From: Sulfobacillus benefaciens
GTDB taxonomy: Bacteria > Bacillota > Sulfobacillia > Sulfobacillales > Sulfobacillaceae
Length of the DNA stretch: 64,000 nt
Reading direction: 5' to 3'
Assembly: GCA_003023695.1 (NCBI GenBank)
Contig: PXYW01000001.1
Span: 5,060 to 69,059 of the forward strand
The notes under the pieces were generated by a model. It was not told the origin of the DNA. It worked only from the letters and a program-made list of their open reading frames with translations, and did not search any database. Within the stretch, counting starts at the first letter, position 1. Each line of letters opens with the position of its first letter. The translations under genes were made by a program, and so were the position numbers. Positions 16,233 to 25,948 of the stretch are shown here, piece after piece.

Positions 16233-18077
16233 GTGGAGAACGAGTCCAACCGAACTGCTAAGGAAAATGACATATTTGACGCATGGAAAAACTGGGCTGA
16301 GCGTGAATTGCCCCAGCGGCGGCAACGTGCAGACAAGGCGTACCAACGTGCGCATCAGATAAATGATGAAGTGGCCTGGCAGCACGCGGAAATTGTCGAA
16401 GCCGGTTATGGGCAGCTTAATGATATGCTTTTGGCGCAGGATCCCTACTTCTCCCGTATTGCTGCACAAATGCAGGACGTGGATGGCGAAACCTTCCAGG
16501 TGGACTTGCGAGTGCATCGTTATCACCGCTCCGAGGTGTTCCCATTAGATGATAGCAGGGAAATGTTGGACATTAGCCATTTGGCGCCGCTCGCCGATCT
16601 AGTGCGCAATCCCGCACAACAGGAACTGGCATTGACACTGCGTGACCGTGAATTTTACCAATGGCCGCAATCCGGCAATACCCCCCACATTCGTGTCGTA
16701 CACTGCAATGTGGAGGACATTGAAATTGAAAATGGGTGCGTTGTGCGAGTTGCGCCAAGATATGGAGCCATTTTCGAGGACCGCGTGCGGCGTCGGCTTG
16801 AGCGCTCTGCGCAGCCAGCACTCGACGTGTTGGCGGATGTGTTGGATAGGGAACAAAATGCCATCATCAGCAATCGTAATCCGCAACTCCGGTTGTTGAT
16901 TCTCGACGGCCCCGCGGGTACTGGAAAGACCGTTGTCGCCGCGCACCGGATCGCAGTTGCGGCTAGTCCACAGAGCATGGGCATTTACTTGACCCCAACC
17001 AATACATTGCGCAATTATATTGATCCGGTGCTGCCGCGTCTGGGACTCGAACGACAGCGGGCCCGTGCTTGGAGCCTAGCCGAATGGGCTCAGGCAGTTT
17101 GGCCAGAATTTCCCTGGGCCGATGACTTAAGCGGGATGGTGCCGGATTGTCCTTGGGATCAAAAGGCATTTGGCGACGCTTTAGACTCAGTACAGCGGGA
17201 TCATCCGAAAGCCAGTTGGCTGGAAATTTATCGTGAAGCAGGGCAGCGGTTGGGGCAACGGCCACGCCGGATGTTCGGAGTTGAAGATGTTGCCGCATTG
17301 TTATGGATGGGACCTTGGGCTCACCGGAAACTGCCAGGGCTCGAACCGCAATGGATCATCATTGATGAAGCGCAGGCCATCCCTCTTTTGGTATATCATG
17401 CGCTTTGGCGGTGGTTCGGGGGGAAGGTATCTTACATCCTGGCTGGCGATCTCATGCAGCAAGGGAGCCAGCATGAGTTTGACGGGTGGGCCCAAATCCA
17501 AGAGGCGCTTCAGGTCAAGCCTTCTCAAATTTCTCATTTATGGCTTCGACGCAGCTATCGCGTGCCTCCGATGATTCATGCTGCGTCCGAAAGATTGCGT
17601 CGTGCTATTAACCCGGAAGCAAATCTAAGTGAAAGTGTCACATGGCACCCGCATCCAGGAAAAATTACCTATAAACCGACCCAGTCTATCTCTCAAGTCC
17701 AAGAGGACGTTAAACAGCTGATAACCCATTGGAGGGCGGAGGGTATAAGCGCCATCGCGATACTTGCCCCCAGTGCTGACTTGCTCCATCATTGGGTGCA
17801 GCAATTGGCAGTCACCGGGATTGAACTGCAAATATTGCAGGGTCAAGAGAGCTATGGCGGAGGGGTGGTGTTGACCACCTTGGATATCGTACGGGGACTG
17901 GAGTTTGATGGGGTCGTGCTTCTCGATGTGAACAAGGCCGCCTATCCGGAGACGCCCTCCGGCGCACGTGCGCTATACACGGCACTGACACGGTCTAGAA
18001 AGTACGTACATCTTATTGCACTGTTGGATGGCCCAGATCAATCCCCCTCGCCCTGGCTTGCGCAAATCGTTTCGTAA
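16233..18077 (+). CDS. HelD-like superfamily 1 helicase / ATPase
   Basis: 614 residues. The Walker A motif is GPAGTGKT at 226-233, Walker B is IIIDEAQ ending at 381, and the SF1 motif VI region reads ALYTALTRSRKYVHLI near the C-terminus. The N-terminal part has a long charged helix pair (about 20-65) followed by DPYFSRI, which resembles the coiled-coil arm and GRI segment of HelD, a protein that removes stalled RNA polymerase from DNA. A phage- or island-type UvrD relative is the alternative. GTG start at 16233. It stands alone between a small accessory gene pair and the rpsB promoter, which may mean it came in with the island. Confidence 0.75.
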   Translation: MENESNRTAKENDIFDAWKNWAERELPQRRQRADKAYQRAHQINDEVAWQHAEIVEAGYGQLNDMLLAQDPYFSRIAAQMQDVDGETFQVDLRVHRYHRSEVFPLDDSREMLDISHLAPLADLVRNPAQQELALTLRDREFYQWPQSGNTPHIRVVHCNVEDIEIENGCVVRVAPRYGAIFEDRVRRRLERSAQPALDVLADVLDREQNAIISNRNPQLRLLILDGPAGTGKTVVAAHRIAVAASPQSMGIYLTPTNTLRNYIDPVLPRLGLERQRARAWSLAEWAQAVWPEFPWADDLSGMVPDCPWDQKAFGDALDSVQRDHPKASWLEIYREAGQRLGQRPRRMFGVEDVAALLWMGPWAHRKLPGLEPQWIIIDEAQAIPLLVYHALWRWFGGKVSYILAGDLMQQGSQHEFDGWAQIQEALQVKPSQISHLWLRRSYRVPPMIHAASERLRRAINPEANLSESVTWHPHPGKITYKPTQSISQVQEDVKQLITHWRAEGISAIAILAPSADLLHHWVQQLAVTGIELQILQGQESYGGGVVLTTLDIVRGLEFDGVVLLDVNKAAYPETPSGARALYTALTRSRKYVHLIALLDGPDQSPSPWLAQIVS

Positions 18078-18155
18078 GCGCGGCGGGATGATTTTCCCAC
18101 CACTGGACCGAGAGAGCTTCGTCAAGATCCAAAGGACTTTACTCACGCCTGAACC

Positions 18156-18184
18156 TTGTGGCTTATCAGCCTGTATGCTATAAT
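18156..18184 (+). promoter_or_regulatory. Promoter of rpsB-tsf
   Basis: TTGTGG at 18156-18161, 17 bases, then TATAAT at 18179-18184, preceded by TG to give an extended -10 (TGCTATAAT). Transcription would begin near 18191 and leave a leader of about 80 bases. Confidence 0.75.
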
Positions 18185-18190
18185 TCGCAA

Positions 18191-18272
18191 GGACTTAAAC
18201 CACGCACGCAGTCTGAGTCCTGGTGCCGAAAGGTGCATAGCTGGCTGCGGAGGAAAAACCAGGAGGTGTTGT
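18191..18272 (+). promoter_or_regulatory. Structured rpsB leader, possible S2 autoregulation site
   Basis: The untranslated leader can fold. GTGCC-GAAA-GGTGC forms a tetraloop hairpin, and GCAG before it can pair with CTGC after it, just ahead of GGAGGAAAAACCAGGAGG. Two purine-rich blocks, GGAGG and AGGAGG, flank the AAAAACC run. Ribosomal protein S2 represses its own mRNA in other bacteria; that this leader does so is inference. Confidence 0.4.
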
Positions 18273-18989
18273 ATGTCTGTCATTTCCATGAAACAATTGC
18301 TTGAAGCTGGTGTCCACTTTGGTCACCAGACCCGCCGTTGGAACCCCAAGATGAAGCCGTATATCTTTACCGAGCGCAATGGGATCTATATTATTGATCT
18401 ACAAAAGACCGTGCGCAAGGTCGATGAAGCATATAATTTTGTCCGACAGGTCGGCGCCGACGGAGGTCGGATGCTATTTATAGGCACTAAAAAGCAGGCT
18501 CAGGAAGCGGTGGCCGATGAAGCACGCCGGTCTGGGGATTATTTTGTGAATCAACGATGGCTGGGCGGGATGTTGACCAACTTTGATACCATCAAGAAAC
18601 GCGTCAAACGTCTGGCAGAATTAAAAGAGCAAGAAGCTAGCGGCAATTGGGATCGCCTTCCAAAAAAAGAAGTCAGTTCACTAACCCGAGAAAAGGAAAA
18701 ATTGGAGAAGTACTTGGGTGGTATTGAAGGCATGCGGGAATTGCCAGCGGCTGTCTTTGTTGTAGATCCCCGTAAAGAACACATTGCGGTAACCGAAGCT
18801 CGTAAATTGGGAATTCCTATTGTGGGTATTGTCGATACTAACTGCGACCCCGATGAGATTGATTACATCATTCCAGGAAACGACGATGCCATTCGTGCGG
18901 TTCGCCTGTTGACCGCTAAAATCGCCGACGCCTTAATTGAAGGTCGGCAAGGCGAAGTGTTGGTGCCTGAGGTTGCGGAGGCCCAATAA
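18273..18989 (+). CDS. rpsB: 30S ribosomal protein S2
   Basis: 238 residues with the S2 start [29 protein letters not shown] and the segments [13 protein letters not shown] and VVDPRKEH. The ATG at 18273 follows AGGAGG and is preferred over the upstream in-frame TTG, which overlaps the promoter -35. S2 is a late-assembling small-subunit protein at the head-body junction. tsf follows, as in most bacteria. Confidence 0.98.
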   Translation: MSVISMKQLLEAGVHFGHQTRRWNPKMKPYIFTERNGIYIIDLQKTVRKVDEAYNFVRQVGADGGRMLFIGTKKQAQEAVADEARRSGDYFVNQRWLGGMLTNFDTIKKRVKRLAELKEQEASGNWDRLPKKEVSSLTREKEKLEKYLGGIEGMRELPAAVFVVDPRKEHIAVTEARKLGIPIVGIVDTNCDPDEIDYIIPGNDDAIRAVRLLTAKIADALIEGRQGEVLVPEVAEAQ

Positions 18990-19008
18990 GGATGTTTGGA
19001 TATCCAAG

Positions 19009-19029
19009 AAGGCGACCGTAAGGTCGCTT
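19009..19029 (+). promoter_or_regulatory. Hairpin between rpsB and tsf
   Basis: AAGGCGACC-GTA(A)-GGTCGCTTT forms a short stem followed by CCTT. It resembles a weak terminator and may lower tsf transcription relative to rpsB, or protect the mRNA ends. Confidence 0.45.
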
Positions 19030-19050
19030 TCCTTGCGAGGAGGATCAGGT

Positions 19051-19677
19051 GTGATTTCAGCCAATGATGTTAAAAAGCTGCGGGAGCGCACGGGTGCTGG
19101 CATGATGGAATGCAAGCGGGCACTGGAGCAAGCCGAAGGCAACATGGATCGTGCCGTGGATATATTGCGGGAACGAGGTCTAGCGGCGGCCGCCAAAAAA
19201 GCAGGACGATCGGCAACTGAAGGGGTGATTGAAAGTTACATTCACCTTCAGGGAAGAATTGGCGTATTGCTAGAAATTAATTGCGAAACCGACTTTGTTG
19301 CCAACACATCAGATTTCCGGGCATTAGCCCATGATGTGGCGATGCACATCGCGGCCGCGCGGCCACGTTTTGTGCGACCGGAGGAAGTGCCGGCCACAGA
19401 ATTGGAGCATGAGCGGGAAGTGCTAACGGCTCAGGCACTGAATGAGGGCAAGCCGGCAGCGATTGTTGATAAAATGGTTGAAGGACGATTGAAGAAATTC
19501 TATCAGGAAGTGTGTTTGTTGCAACAACCATTTGTGAAAAACCCGGATATTACCATTGACCAATTGCTGAAAGAACATATTGCGCGACTTGGAGAGCAGA
19601 TTACGGTGCGGCGCTTTGCCCGATTTGAACGGGGAGAAGAATTGCCGTCAGATGTTGAGGCTCCGGTATTGCAGTAG
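19051..19677 (+). CDS. tsf: Translation elongation factor Ts
   Basis: EF-Ts exchanges GDP for GTP on EF-Tu. The 208-residue protein begins [20 protein letters not shown], the standard N-terminal UBA-like domain, with the TDFVAN core motif in [14 protein letters not shown]. Length about 208 is the short form common in some Firmicutes and Thermus-like lineages, with one core subdomain fewer than the E. coli protein. GTG at 19051 follows GAGGAGGA. Confidence 0.96.
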   Translation: MISANDVKKLRERTGAGMMECKRALEQAEGNMDRAVDILRERGLAAAAKKAGRSATEGVIESYIHLQGRIGVLLEINCETDFVANTSDFRALAHDVAMHIAAARPRFVRPEEVPATELEHEREVLTAQALNEGKPAAIVDKMVEGRLKKFYQEVCLLQQPFVKNPDITIDQLLKEHIARLGEQITVRRFARFERGEELPSDVEAPVLQ

Positions 19678-19679
19678 GG

Positions 19680-19704
19680 AAGGGGCACCTAAACGGTGCC
19701 CCTT
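19680..19704 (+). terminator. Stem-loop after tsf
   Basis: AAGGGGCACC pairs perfectly with GGTGCCCCTT around TAAAC directly after the tsf stop. The stem is strong, but there is no T-run (CGGTATAG follows), so read-through into pyrH is likely. Confidence 0.6.
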
Positions 19705-19749
19705 CGGTATAGTTAGAATTCGGCATTTTCACTAAAAAAGGGGGCACCT

Positions 19750-20481
19750 ATGGACGAACAGCCAAAGTATAAGCGTATCGTATTGAAGCTTTCAGGAGAA
19801 GCCATGGCAGGAAGTGAAGGCTATGGCATTGATCCTATTGTCGTAGATAATCTGGCCCGGCAAATTCAAGATGTGCTGTTGCTCGGAGTCCAGGTCGGGG
19901 TTGTAGTCGGCGGCGGCAACATTTGGCGTGGTCTGTCAGGAGCCTCCAAGGGTATGGACCGAGCTACGGCCGACTATATGGGGATGCTGGCTACCGTGAT
20001 TAATGCGTTGGCATTGATGGATGCTTTGGAAAAACATGGGGTGGAAGTCCGGGTACAGACTGCCATTGAAATGAAAGAGGTGGCCGAGCCTTACATCCGC
20101 CGACGCGCCATCACTCATCTGGAAAAGGGCCGGGTAGTAATTTTTGCTGCAGGAAATGGCAATCCCTACTTTTCGACAGATACCACCGCGGCATTGAGGG
20201 CAGCGGAAATTGAAGCCGACGTGATGCTGAAGGCGACTAAAGAGTCTGGGGTGTATGATGCTGATCCGCGGACCCATCCTGACGCGCGCAAATTGGATCA
20301 AATAGGGTACCTTGATGTCCTGAAAGAAAATCTTAAGGTGATGGATGCCACTGCGACGTCACTTTGCATGGATAATGATATTCCTATTGTGGTATTCAAT
20401 ATGAACATTTATGGTAATATTCGTAAGGTAGTGATGGGTGAACCCATTGGCACCTTTGTGAGGAGCGAGCATCATGCTTAA
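19750..20481 (+). CDS. pyrH: Uridylate kinase
   Basis: UMP kinase makes UDP from UMP. 243 residues of the amino acid kinase fold: LKLSGEAM near 12-19, GGGNIWRG near 57-64, and the acceptor segment [17 protein letters not shown]. Bacterial PyrH is a hexamer typically activated by GTP and inhibited by UTP. It overlaps frr by 8 bases. Confidence 0.97.
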   Translation: MDEQPKYKRIVLKLSGEAMAGSEGYGIDPIVVDNLARQIQDVLLLGVQVGVVVGGGNIWRGLSGASKGMDRATADYMGMLATVINALALMDALEKHGVEVRVQTAIEMKEVAEPYIRRRAITHLEKGRVVIFAAGNGNPYFSTDTTAALRAAEIEADVMLKATKESGVYDADPRTHPDARKLDQIGYLDVLKENLKVMDATATSLCMDNDIPIVVFNMNIYGNIRKVVMGEPIGTFVRSEHHA

Positions 20482-21031
20482 AGAGATTGTGTCGGATGCC
20501 GAGCACAAAATGAAACGCACCGTTGAGGTGTTTGAACGGGACTTGACAGGGATGAGGGCTGGCCGGGCCCACCCGGCCTTGCTGGAAAAAGTTCCGGTGG
20601 AATATTACGGCAGTATCACCCCGCTTCAACATTTGGCCACCATCTCCGCGCCCGAACCCCGGGTTTTAGTGGTGCAACCGTTCGACAAAACGGCCGCCAA
20701 TGCGATTGAAAAAGGAATTCAAAAAGCCGACTTGGGTGTTTCAGTGCGCGTGGATGGACAAATTTTGCGCGTCAACGTGCCGCCTCTAACAGAGGAACGG
20801 CGTCGGGATTTGGTAAAGCAACTGAAGCGGCAACTTGAAGAACAACGGGTGGCGATTCGCAATATTCGTCGCGAAGCTGTGGAGCAACTCCGCGCCAACC
20901 AAAAAGATCGGCAGATTTCAGAAGACGAGGAACGGCGTGGACAATCCGAAGTGCAAAAATTGACCGATAAGTATATTAAAGCCTTGGATGACGTTGCCGA
21001 AGCGCGAGAGCACGATATTATGATGCCTTGA
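20474..21031 (+). CDS. frr: Ribosome recycling factor
   Basis: RRF splits post-termination ribosomes together with EF-G. 185 residues, the normal length, with the family stretch [31 protein letters not shown] and ERRRDLVKQ. It overlaps pyrH, so translation is probably coupled. Confidence 0.97.
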   Translation: MLKEIVSDAEHKMKRTVEVFERDLTGMRAGRAHPALLEKVPVEYYGSITPLQHLATISAPEPRVLVVQPFDKTAANAIEKGIQKADLGVSVRVDGQILRVNVPPLTEERRRDLVKQLKRQLEEQRVAIRNIRREAVEQLRANQKDRQISEDEERRGQSEVQKLTDKYIKALDDVAEAREHDIMMP

Positions 21032-21046
21032 GGCGCGGGAGGTTGG

Positions 21047-21796
21047 ATGGAAGATAACTTGATTTCCGGAGCAGCGGGTCACGAGATGATGCAAGATCGC
21101 CCGTTGCCCCGTCATATTGCAATCATTATGGACGGCAACGGACGTTGGGCTATTCGCCATGGGTTGCCAAGGGTGCTGGGACACCGTGAAGGCGTGAAAG
21201 CACTTAAACCAATTGTAAAAGAGTGCTCTCGACTTGGTATTGAAGTATTGACGGTCTACGCGTTTTCGACGGAAAACTGGGCTCGGCCAGCAGGCGAAGT
21301 GAATACCTTAATGGCTTTGCTAGAGGAATTTCTGGATTCGGAAACGCCGGAACTAAAAGCGCAAGGGGTATCCATTAGGACCATTGGAGATATCGGTCAA
21401 CTACCTGTCAGTGCACAAGCGGCGCTGGCGCGATCCCGGCGTGATACCGCGAACCAAAGCAAAATGGTATTGAATTTAGCGCTAAATTATGGAGGGCGCG
21501 ACGAACTAGTCCGGGCGGTTAATCGGTGGTTGGCTTCTCAGCCCCTTGGAGGAGTATTACCGGCGTTGGATGTCGACACTTTAGCGCAGCATTTGGATAC
21601 GGCGGGTCTACCGGATCCCGACTTATTGATTCGCTCCAGCGGAGAAGTTCGCCTATCGAATTTTCTACTGTGGCAAATGGCTTACGCCGAGATTTATATC
21701 ACTGATGTGTTATGGCCGGATTTTACCCCCGAAGAGCTGCAAAAGGCGATTGCCGTGTTTCGCATGCGTGAGCGCCGTTTTGGCGGCCACAGTTAG
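21047..21796 (+). CDS. uppS: Isoprenyl transferase (undecaprenyl diphosphate synthase)
   Basis: This cis-prenyltransferase builds the C55 carrier lipid for the cell wall. The 249 residues carry IIMDGNGRWA with the catalytic Asp at about residue 28, VYAFSTENWARP, and LLIRSSGEVRLSNFLLWQ near 190-210, the allylic substrate site. It has about 20 extra N-terminal residues. It sits before cdsA as in Bacillus. Confidence 0.95.
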   Translation: MEDNLISGAAGHEMMQDRPLPRHIAIIMDGNGRWAIRHGLPRVLGHREGVKALKPIVKECSRLGIEVLTVYAFSTENWARPAGEVNTLMALLEEFLDSETPELKAQGVSIRTIGDIGQLPVSAQAALARSRRDTANQSKMVLNLALNYGGRDELVRAVNRWLASQPLGGVLPALDVDTLAQHLDTAGLPDPDLLIRSSGEVRLSNFLLWQMAYAEIYITDVLWPDFTPEELQKAIAVFRMRERRFGGHS

Positions 21797-21809
21797 GACG
21801 GTTGCCACT

Positions 21810-22592
21810 GTGTTGAAAATGCGGGTAGTCACGGCGGCCATCGGTATCCCGATCATGTTGCTGTTGTTGTATTTTGGCGGCATGGTATTGGTGATTGGCA
21901 TTGGGGTGTTGTCTGGACTGGGAATATGGGAGCTGCACCGCATGCTGCGGCTACATAAGGTGGAATTTTTCCCTTTTGCCGCACTGGGTTGGGTTTGGGC
22001 ATTCATTTGGGCTAGTCGCCATCCGTCCTGGATATTGCCGGTGTTGACCCTAGGCTCGGTAGGAATTGCCCTGGTGGCATTGCTCAATCGTAAGCCAGAA
22101 TCATTTGAAGGCACCATGACGACGTCCTGGGGAGCGCTTTATATGGGGCTCTTCTTTTCATTTGTTATTCGGCTTAGAGAATTAACTAGTGGCATGAATA
22201 TTGCATTTAGCTTTTTTTTGATTATATGGGCCACCGATACTTTGGCGTTTTTTATCGGGCGCCAATGGGGAACACACCGACTCTTGCCTAAGATTAGCCC
22301 GGGAAAAACCTGGGAAGGCACCGCTGCGGGTACCTTAGCGGGGATTTTAATGGGAATGGGCACGGCTCACTGGAGTGGTCTCACCATTGTCGACGGCATA
22401 TTGTTCGGCCTTTTGGTCTCAATTTCTGGACAAATGGGGGATTTGCTGGAGTCGTCCATCAAACGCTATGCGGGCGTCAAGGACTCTGGCGTGCTGTTGC
22501 CGGGGCACGGTGGTATTTTGGATCGATTTGACTCGGTATTGTTTGCATTGCCAATTGCTTATTATTTATTGAGAGGCTTGGGCATAAGCTAG
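21810..22592 (+). CDS. cdsA: Phosphatidate cytidylyltransferase
   Basis: CdsA makes CDP-diacylglycerol from phosphatidic acid and CTP. About 260 residues with seven or eight membrane segments and the signature at the C-terminus: SSIKRYAGVKDSG then LLPGHGGILDRFDS. The GTG at 21810 is chosen because AGGACGG lies 8 bases upstream; ATG 21819 is the alternative. The open frame extends into uppS but that part is shadow. Confidence 0.93.
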   Translation: MLKMRVVTAAIGIPIMLLLLYFGGMVLVIGIGVLSGLGIWELHRMLRLHKVEFFPFAALGWVWAFIWASRHPSWILPVLTLGSVGIALVALLNRKPESFEGTMTTSWGALYMGLFFSFVIRLRELTSGMNIAFSFFLIIWATDTLAFFIGRQWGTHRLLPKISPGKTWEGTAAGTLAGILMGMGTAHWSGLTIVDGILFGLLVSISGQMGDLLESSIKRYAGVKDSGVLLPGHGGILDRFDSVLFALPIAYYLLRGLGIS

Positions 22593-22621
22593 CATATCCT
22601 CACGATGGGGAGAGTGCTGCT

Positions 22622-23650
22622 ATGTCCCGCTACTGGAGCAATATGGCATGGTCGATCCTGTTTCTTGCCGGGGCGTATTGTTTCTGGCGCTGGTGTATAG
22701 GTTACATTCTCCCTTTTTTGTTAGGGGCATTGATTGCCCTATTCTTACGCCCCCTATCTGAGCGTTTAGAGGAGTGGGGACTGTCCCGGGGAACTGCCGC
22801 GTTAGGGAGTTTAGTGTTGGCCGGAGGCTTCGTGGCTTTGACTATGAGTGCAGTTATCGCCTTATTGGTCTCGGAAATTGTCCAGTTGTCGCAGCGTCTG
22901 CCCAAATACGTCAAAGAATGGCGCCAGCTGGTTGATCATCATCGGGGCATGGGAGAAGCGGTGATTTCCCAATTGCATCTAAATCCTACACTTCTGAACA
23001 GTTCTTTAGGAGGAATGGTTCGGGTAGCCGAAGGGATGCTGCGTCATCTTTTGGTATTTTTGCTGCATGTGCCGGATGCCGCCCTCGTGTTGATCTTATC
23101 CACCTTAACAGCTTTTTTCCTCCTACGCGACCACCGATGGGCCAGTCGGGTGGTATTGCGCACGTTGCCGCCGACGATGCGGACACAGTATTGGGAGATG
23201 AAGTATGGTATTGTAAATGGAACACTGAGGTTTATCAAGGCGGAACTGTTTCTGGTGAGCGTTACAGCAGCCGTGACCACTGCCGGTTTGCTAATCGCAG
23301 GGTTTCGTTATGCGGTATTGGTGGGTGTCTTGGCAGGGTTGCTGGATTTAGTGCCCTATCTTGGACCCACAGTCATTTTGGGCCCGTGGGCGGCAATATT
23401 GCTAATTTCTGGGCACTATCTAGCAGCAGCCAAACTGGCAATGGTTTTGGCCGCCGTAGCGATTGCACGCCAAGTGTTGGAACCGCGGTTGGTGGGCACC
23501 AGTATGGGGCTTCATCCATTGGTGGCATTAGGAGCATTGTACATTGGGATACGGGTATTTGGCGCGTCTGGCGTCATCGTGGGGCCTCTGACAGCACTAG
23601 GATTGCGCGTGATGTTTCAGAGCCGTCAAGGGTCTATCAAAGCCTCGTAA
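22622..23650 (+). CDS. AI-2E family membrane protein, YtvI-like
   Basis: 342 residues with about seven membrane segments arranged as in the AI-2E/PerM family, including the C-terminal hairpin GLLDLVPYLGPTVILGPWAA. The length and N-terminal LLGALIALFLRPLSERLE are like the sporulation protein YtvI of Bacillus. Its role is not well defined; members move small solutes or ions. Placement between cdsA and dxr is unusual for YtvI. Confidence 0.75.
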   Translation: MSRYWSNMAWSILFLAGAYCFWRWCIGYILPFLLGALIALFLRPLSERLEEWGLSRGTAALGSLVLAGGFVALTMSAVIALLVSEIVQLSQRLPKYVKEWRQLVDHHRGMGEAVISQLHLNPTLLNSSLGGMVRVAEGMLRHLLVFLLHVPDAALVLILSTLTAFFLLRDHRWASRVVLRTLPPTMRTQYWEMKYGIVNGTLRFIKAELFLVSVTAAVTTAGLLIAGFRYAVLVGVLAGLLDLVPYLGPTVILGPWAAILLISGHYLAAAKLAMVLAAVAIARQVLEPRLVGTSMGLHPLVALGALYIGIRVFGASGVIVGPLTALGLRVMFQSRQGSIKAS

Positions 23651-23673
23651 AACGAACGAAGAGGGATAGCAAG

Positions 23674-24822
23674 ATGATGCATGTAATTGTTCTAGGGGCC
23701 ACCGGTTCCGTTGGGGAAACCACCGCGCAAGTATTGCGGGAACATCGTAACCGGTATCAAGTCGAAGGGTTGGTAGCGCGGCAAAACGGTCAGCGGCTAT
23801 TGGAATTGGCTTCTGAATTTAAACCGGCCTGGATTGGGCTGACCAACGAGGAAGCAGGGGGCCAGTTGCTTTCCCACCAATCGCACTCCGACTTTAAAAT
23901 TTTGGTGGGCATGCCCGCCATATTATCAGCGATTAGCGGTGCGCCCCCGTCTCGGGTGATAGGCGCGATGAGCGGATTTGCCGGATTGTTGCCAACGCTG
24001 GCCGCCATTGACCAAGGATTTGATATTTTATTGGCCAACAAAGAGACCATGGTCGCGGCCGGAGACCTGGTCCGGCAACGGGCCCAACGGAGCGGAAGCC
24101 GATTGATACCTGTCGACAGCGAACACTCGGCGATTTTTCAATGCTTAGCTCTGGGCCAACCCTATTCCCGGATTATCCTGACGTGTTCGGGCGGACCGTT
24201 TCATGGCAAAACCCGTGCGGAGTTAGAGCAGGTGACCGTGGAAGCGGCACTGAAACATCCGAATTGGTCAATGGGACCAAAGATTACTGTCGATTCGGCG
24301 ACATTGATGAATAAGGGATTGGAGCTTATCGAAGCGCATCAATTGTTTTCCGCCAACTACGATCAATTGCAAGTGGTGATTCATCCTCAAAGCATCATTC
24401 ATTCCATGGTGGAATTTGTGGATGGCGCTACCATGGCACAATTAGGCTGGCCCGATATGCGAGTGCCGGTACAAGTAGCCTTAAGTTGGCCTGAAAGATG
24501 GCCGCTTTCGGTGGCGCCGATGGATTGGAGTCAACGCCGATTGACTTTTGAACGACCGGATGAGGAAACCTTCTCTGCACTGCCTCTGGCAAGAGCGGTA
24601 GGGAAAGCAGGAGGACTATTGCCGGCCGTATTTAATGCAGCCAACGAAGTGGCAGTAGCGGGTTTCTTAGACCGCCGGATTAGGTTTTTGGGTATCATGG
24701 AAGTGGTAGAGGCCGTTGTTCAGCGATTTCGGGACAATGGCCCGGTACGCGATTTGGAGCAAATATTGGAGGCTGATCGATGGGCTCGGAAAACCGCAGA
24801 TGGGCTGGTGAACGAGAGCTGA
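23674..24822 (+). CDS. dxr: 1-deoxy-D-xylulose 5-phosphate reductoisomerase
   Basis: Dxr turns DXP into MEP, the committed step of the non-mevalonate isoprenoid route. 382 residues: NADPH loop GATGSVGE near 7-14, LANKETMVAAGD near 125, the metal site VDSEHSAIFQ, and MNKGLELIEAH. Start ATG 23674 follows GAGGGA; the open frame reaches far upstream through ytvI but those residues are out-of-frame shadow. Together with ispG two genes downstream it shows an MEP pathway organism. Confidence 0.95.
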   Translation: MMHVIVLGATGSVGETTAQVLREHRNRYQVEGLVARQNGQRLLELASEFKPAWIGLTNEEAGGQLLSHQSHSDFKILVGMPAILSAISGAPPSRVIGAMSGFAGLLPTLAAIDQGFDILLANKETMVAAGDLVRQRAQRSGSRLIPVDSEHSAIFQCLALGQPYSRIILTCSGGPFHGKTRAELEQVTVEAALKHPNWSMGPKITVDSATLMNKGLELIEAHQLFSANYDQLQVVIHPQSIIHSMVEFVDGATMAQLGWPDMRVPVQVALSWPERWPLSVAPMDWSQRRLTFERPDEETFSALPLARAVGKAGGLLPAVFNAANEVAVAGFLDRRIRFLGIMEVVEAVVQRFRDNGPVRDLEQILEADRWARKTADGLVNES

Positions 24823-24853
24823 CAACAAGCCTTTCTGGGGAGGTGAAAGGGTT

Positions 24854-25888
24854 ATGACGACGGTAATCGCCTTGGTCGCAGTCTTTGGCATCTTAGTGTC
24901 GGTGCATGAGTCGGGCCACTATATCGTGGCGAAGACGTTAGGGATGCGGGTCAATGAGTTTTCATTAGGATTTGGCCCAGCTCTGTTCTCGTCCCAATGG
25001 GGCGAGACGCAGTATTCGTTGAGAATTATTCCTTTAGGGGGCTATGTTCGCATCGCGGGCATGGAAATGGATAAAACCAACGATCCCGACGCATTTCCCA
25101 ATCGGCCCCTATGGCAACGATTTTCCGTGATTTTTGCTGGACCGGTGATGAATTTGGTGTTGGCTGCAGTGTTGTATATCTTGGCTTTTGGCCCTATTGG
25201 CACCCCGACGATTACGACGACCGTAGCCAGCACAGTCCCTCATTATCCAGCCTACGCGGCGGGTATCCGTGCCGGCGATAAGATCGTTGCGGTGGACCAT
25301 CGGGCCATTGGCAATTGGACGGAATTGCAAAAAGCCATTGTCTCGCATGCCCATCAACCTCTACTAATCACCATTGAGCGGCATGGGGTGAAAAAAACAG
25401 TCACCGTGCACACGCGTTACGATAAACATCTCAAAGAGTACATCGTGGGTATCGAACCACAAGTCGCAATGATACATCTCGGCTTCTTCGCCTCGATCCG
25501 TTCGGGTGTGGACTACACGGTCCGCCTTACCGGCAGTTGGTTCGTCGCGATGTATCATTTAGTGATTGGGAAAAGTCGGTTTGATTTAACGGGACCCGTT
25601 GGCATCGCGGTGTATGTGAGCCAGGCAGCGCAAGACGGGTTGCCTTATCTGGTCCTGCTGGCCGCAGCTTTGTCGGCCAACTTAGGGCTATTTAACGTGT
25701 TGCCGATTCCGGTATTGGATGGCAGCCGCCTGTTTCTGCTCGGACTGGAAGGAGTCCGTCGCAAAGCGATGGATCCAGATCGGGAAAATATGATTCATAT
25801 GGTAGGTTTTGTGGTGCTTATCTTGTTTGTTTTGGTGGTGACCTATCATGATATCGTGCATTTCTTTCATGTTGGGGCGGCGTTCTAA
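24854..25888 (+). CDS. rseP: Site-2 intramembrane protease RseP
   Basis: A 344-residue zinc metalloprotease in the membrane that cleaves anti-sigma factors and leftover signal peptides (RasP in Bacillus). HESGH at residues 18-22 is the zinc motif. One PDZ domain follows (about 115-185, with GIRAGDKIVAV), and the second metal motif NVLPIPVLDG lies near 279-288. Four membrane segments are visible. The dxr-rseP-ispG-proS-polC order is common in Firmicutes. Confidence 0.94.
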   Translation: MTTVIALVAVFGILVSVHESGHYIVAKTLGMRVNEFSLGFGPALFSSQWGETQYSLRIIPLGGYVRIAGMEMDKTNDPDAFPNRPLWQRFSVIFAGPVMNLVLAAVLYILAFGPIGTPTITTTVASTVPHYPAYAAGIRAGDKIVAVDHRAIGNWTELQKAIVSHAHQPLLITIERHGVKKTVTVHTRYDKHLKEYIVGIEPQVAMIHLGFFASIRSGVDYTVRLTGSWFVAMYHLVIGKSRFDLTGPVGIAVYVSQAAQDGLPYLVLLAAALSANLGLFNVLPIPVLDGSRLFLLGLEGVRRKAMDPDRENMIHMVGFVVLILFVLVVTYHDIVHFFHVGAAF

Positions 25889-25948
25889 TGGTAAGATAAG
25901 ACTAGGCAAAGAACCTCAAATGGGCAACACTCTCAGGAGGAATTTCTG

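Noticed and set aside
15993-16526. A 177-codon minus-strand frame over the start of the helicase.
   Set aside because: It is largely the antisense of the helicase coding region and has no ribosome site.
23137-23673. Long in-frame extension upstream of dxr.
   Set aside because: It lies in a different frame inside the ytvI-like gene and has no family similarity; dxr starts at 23674.
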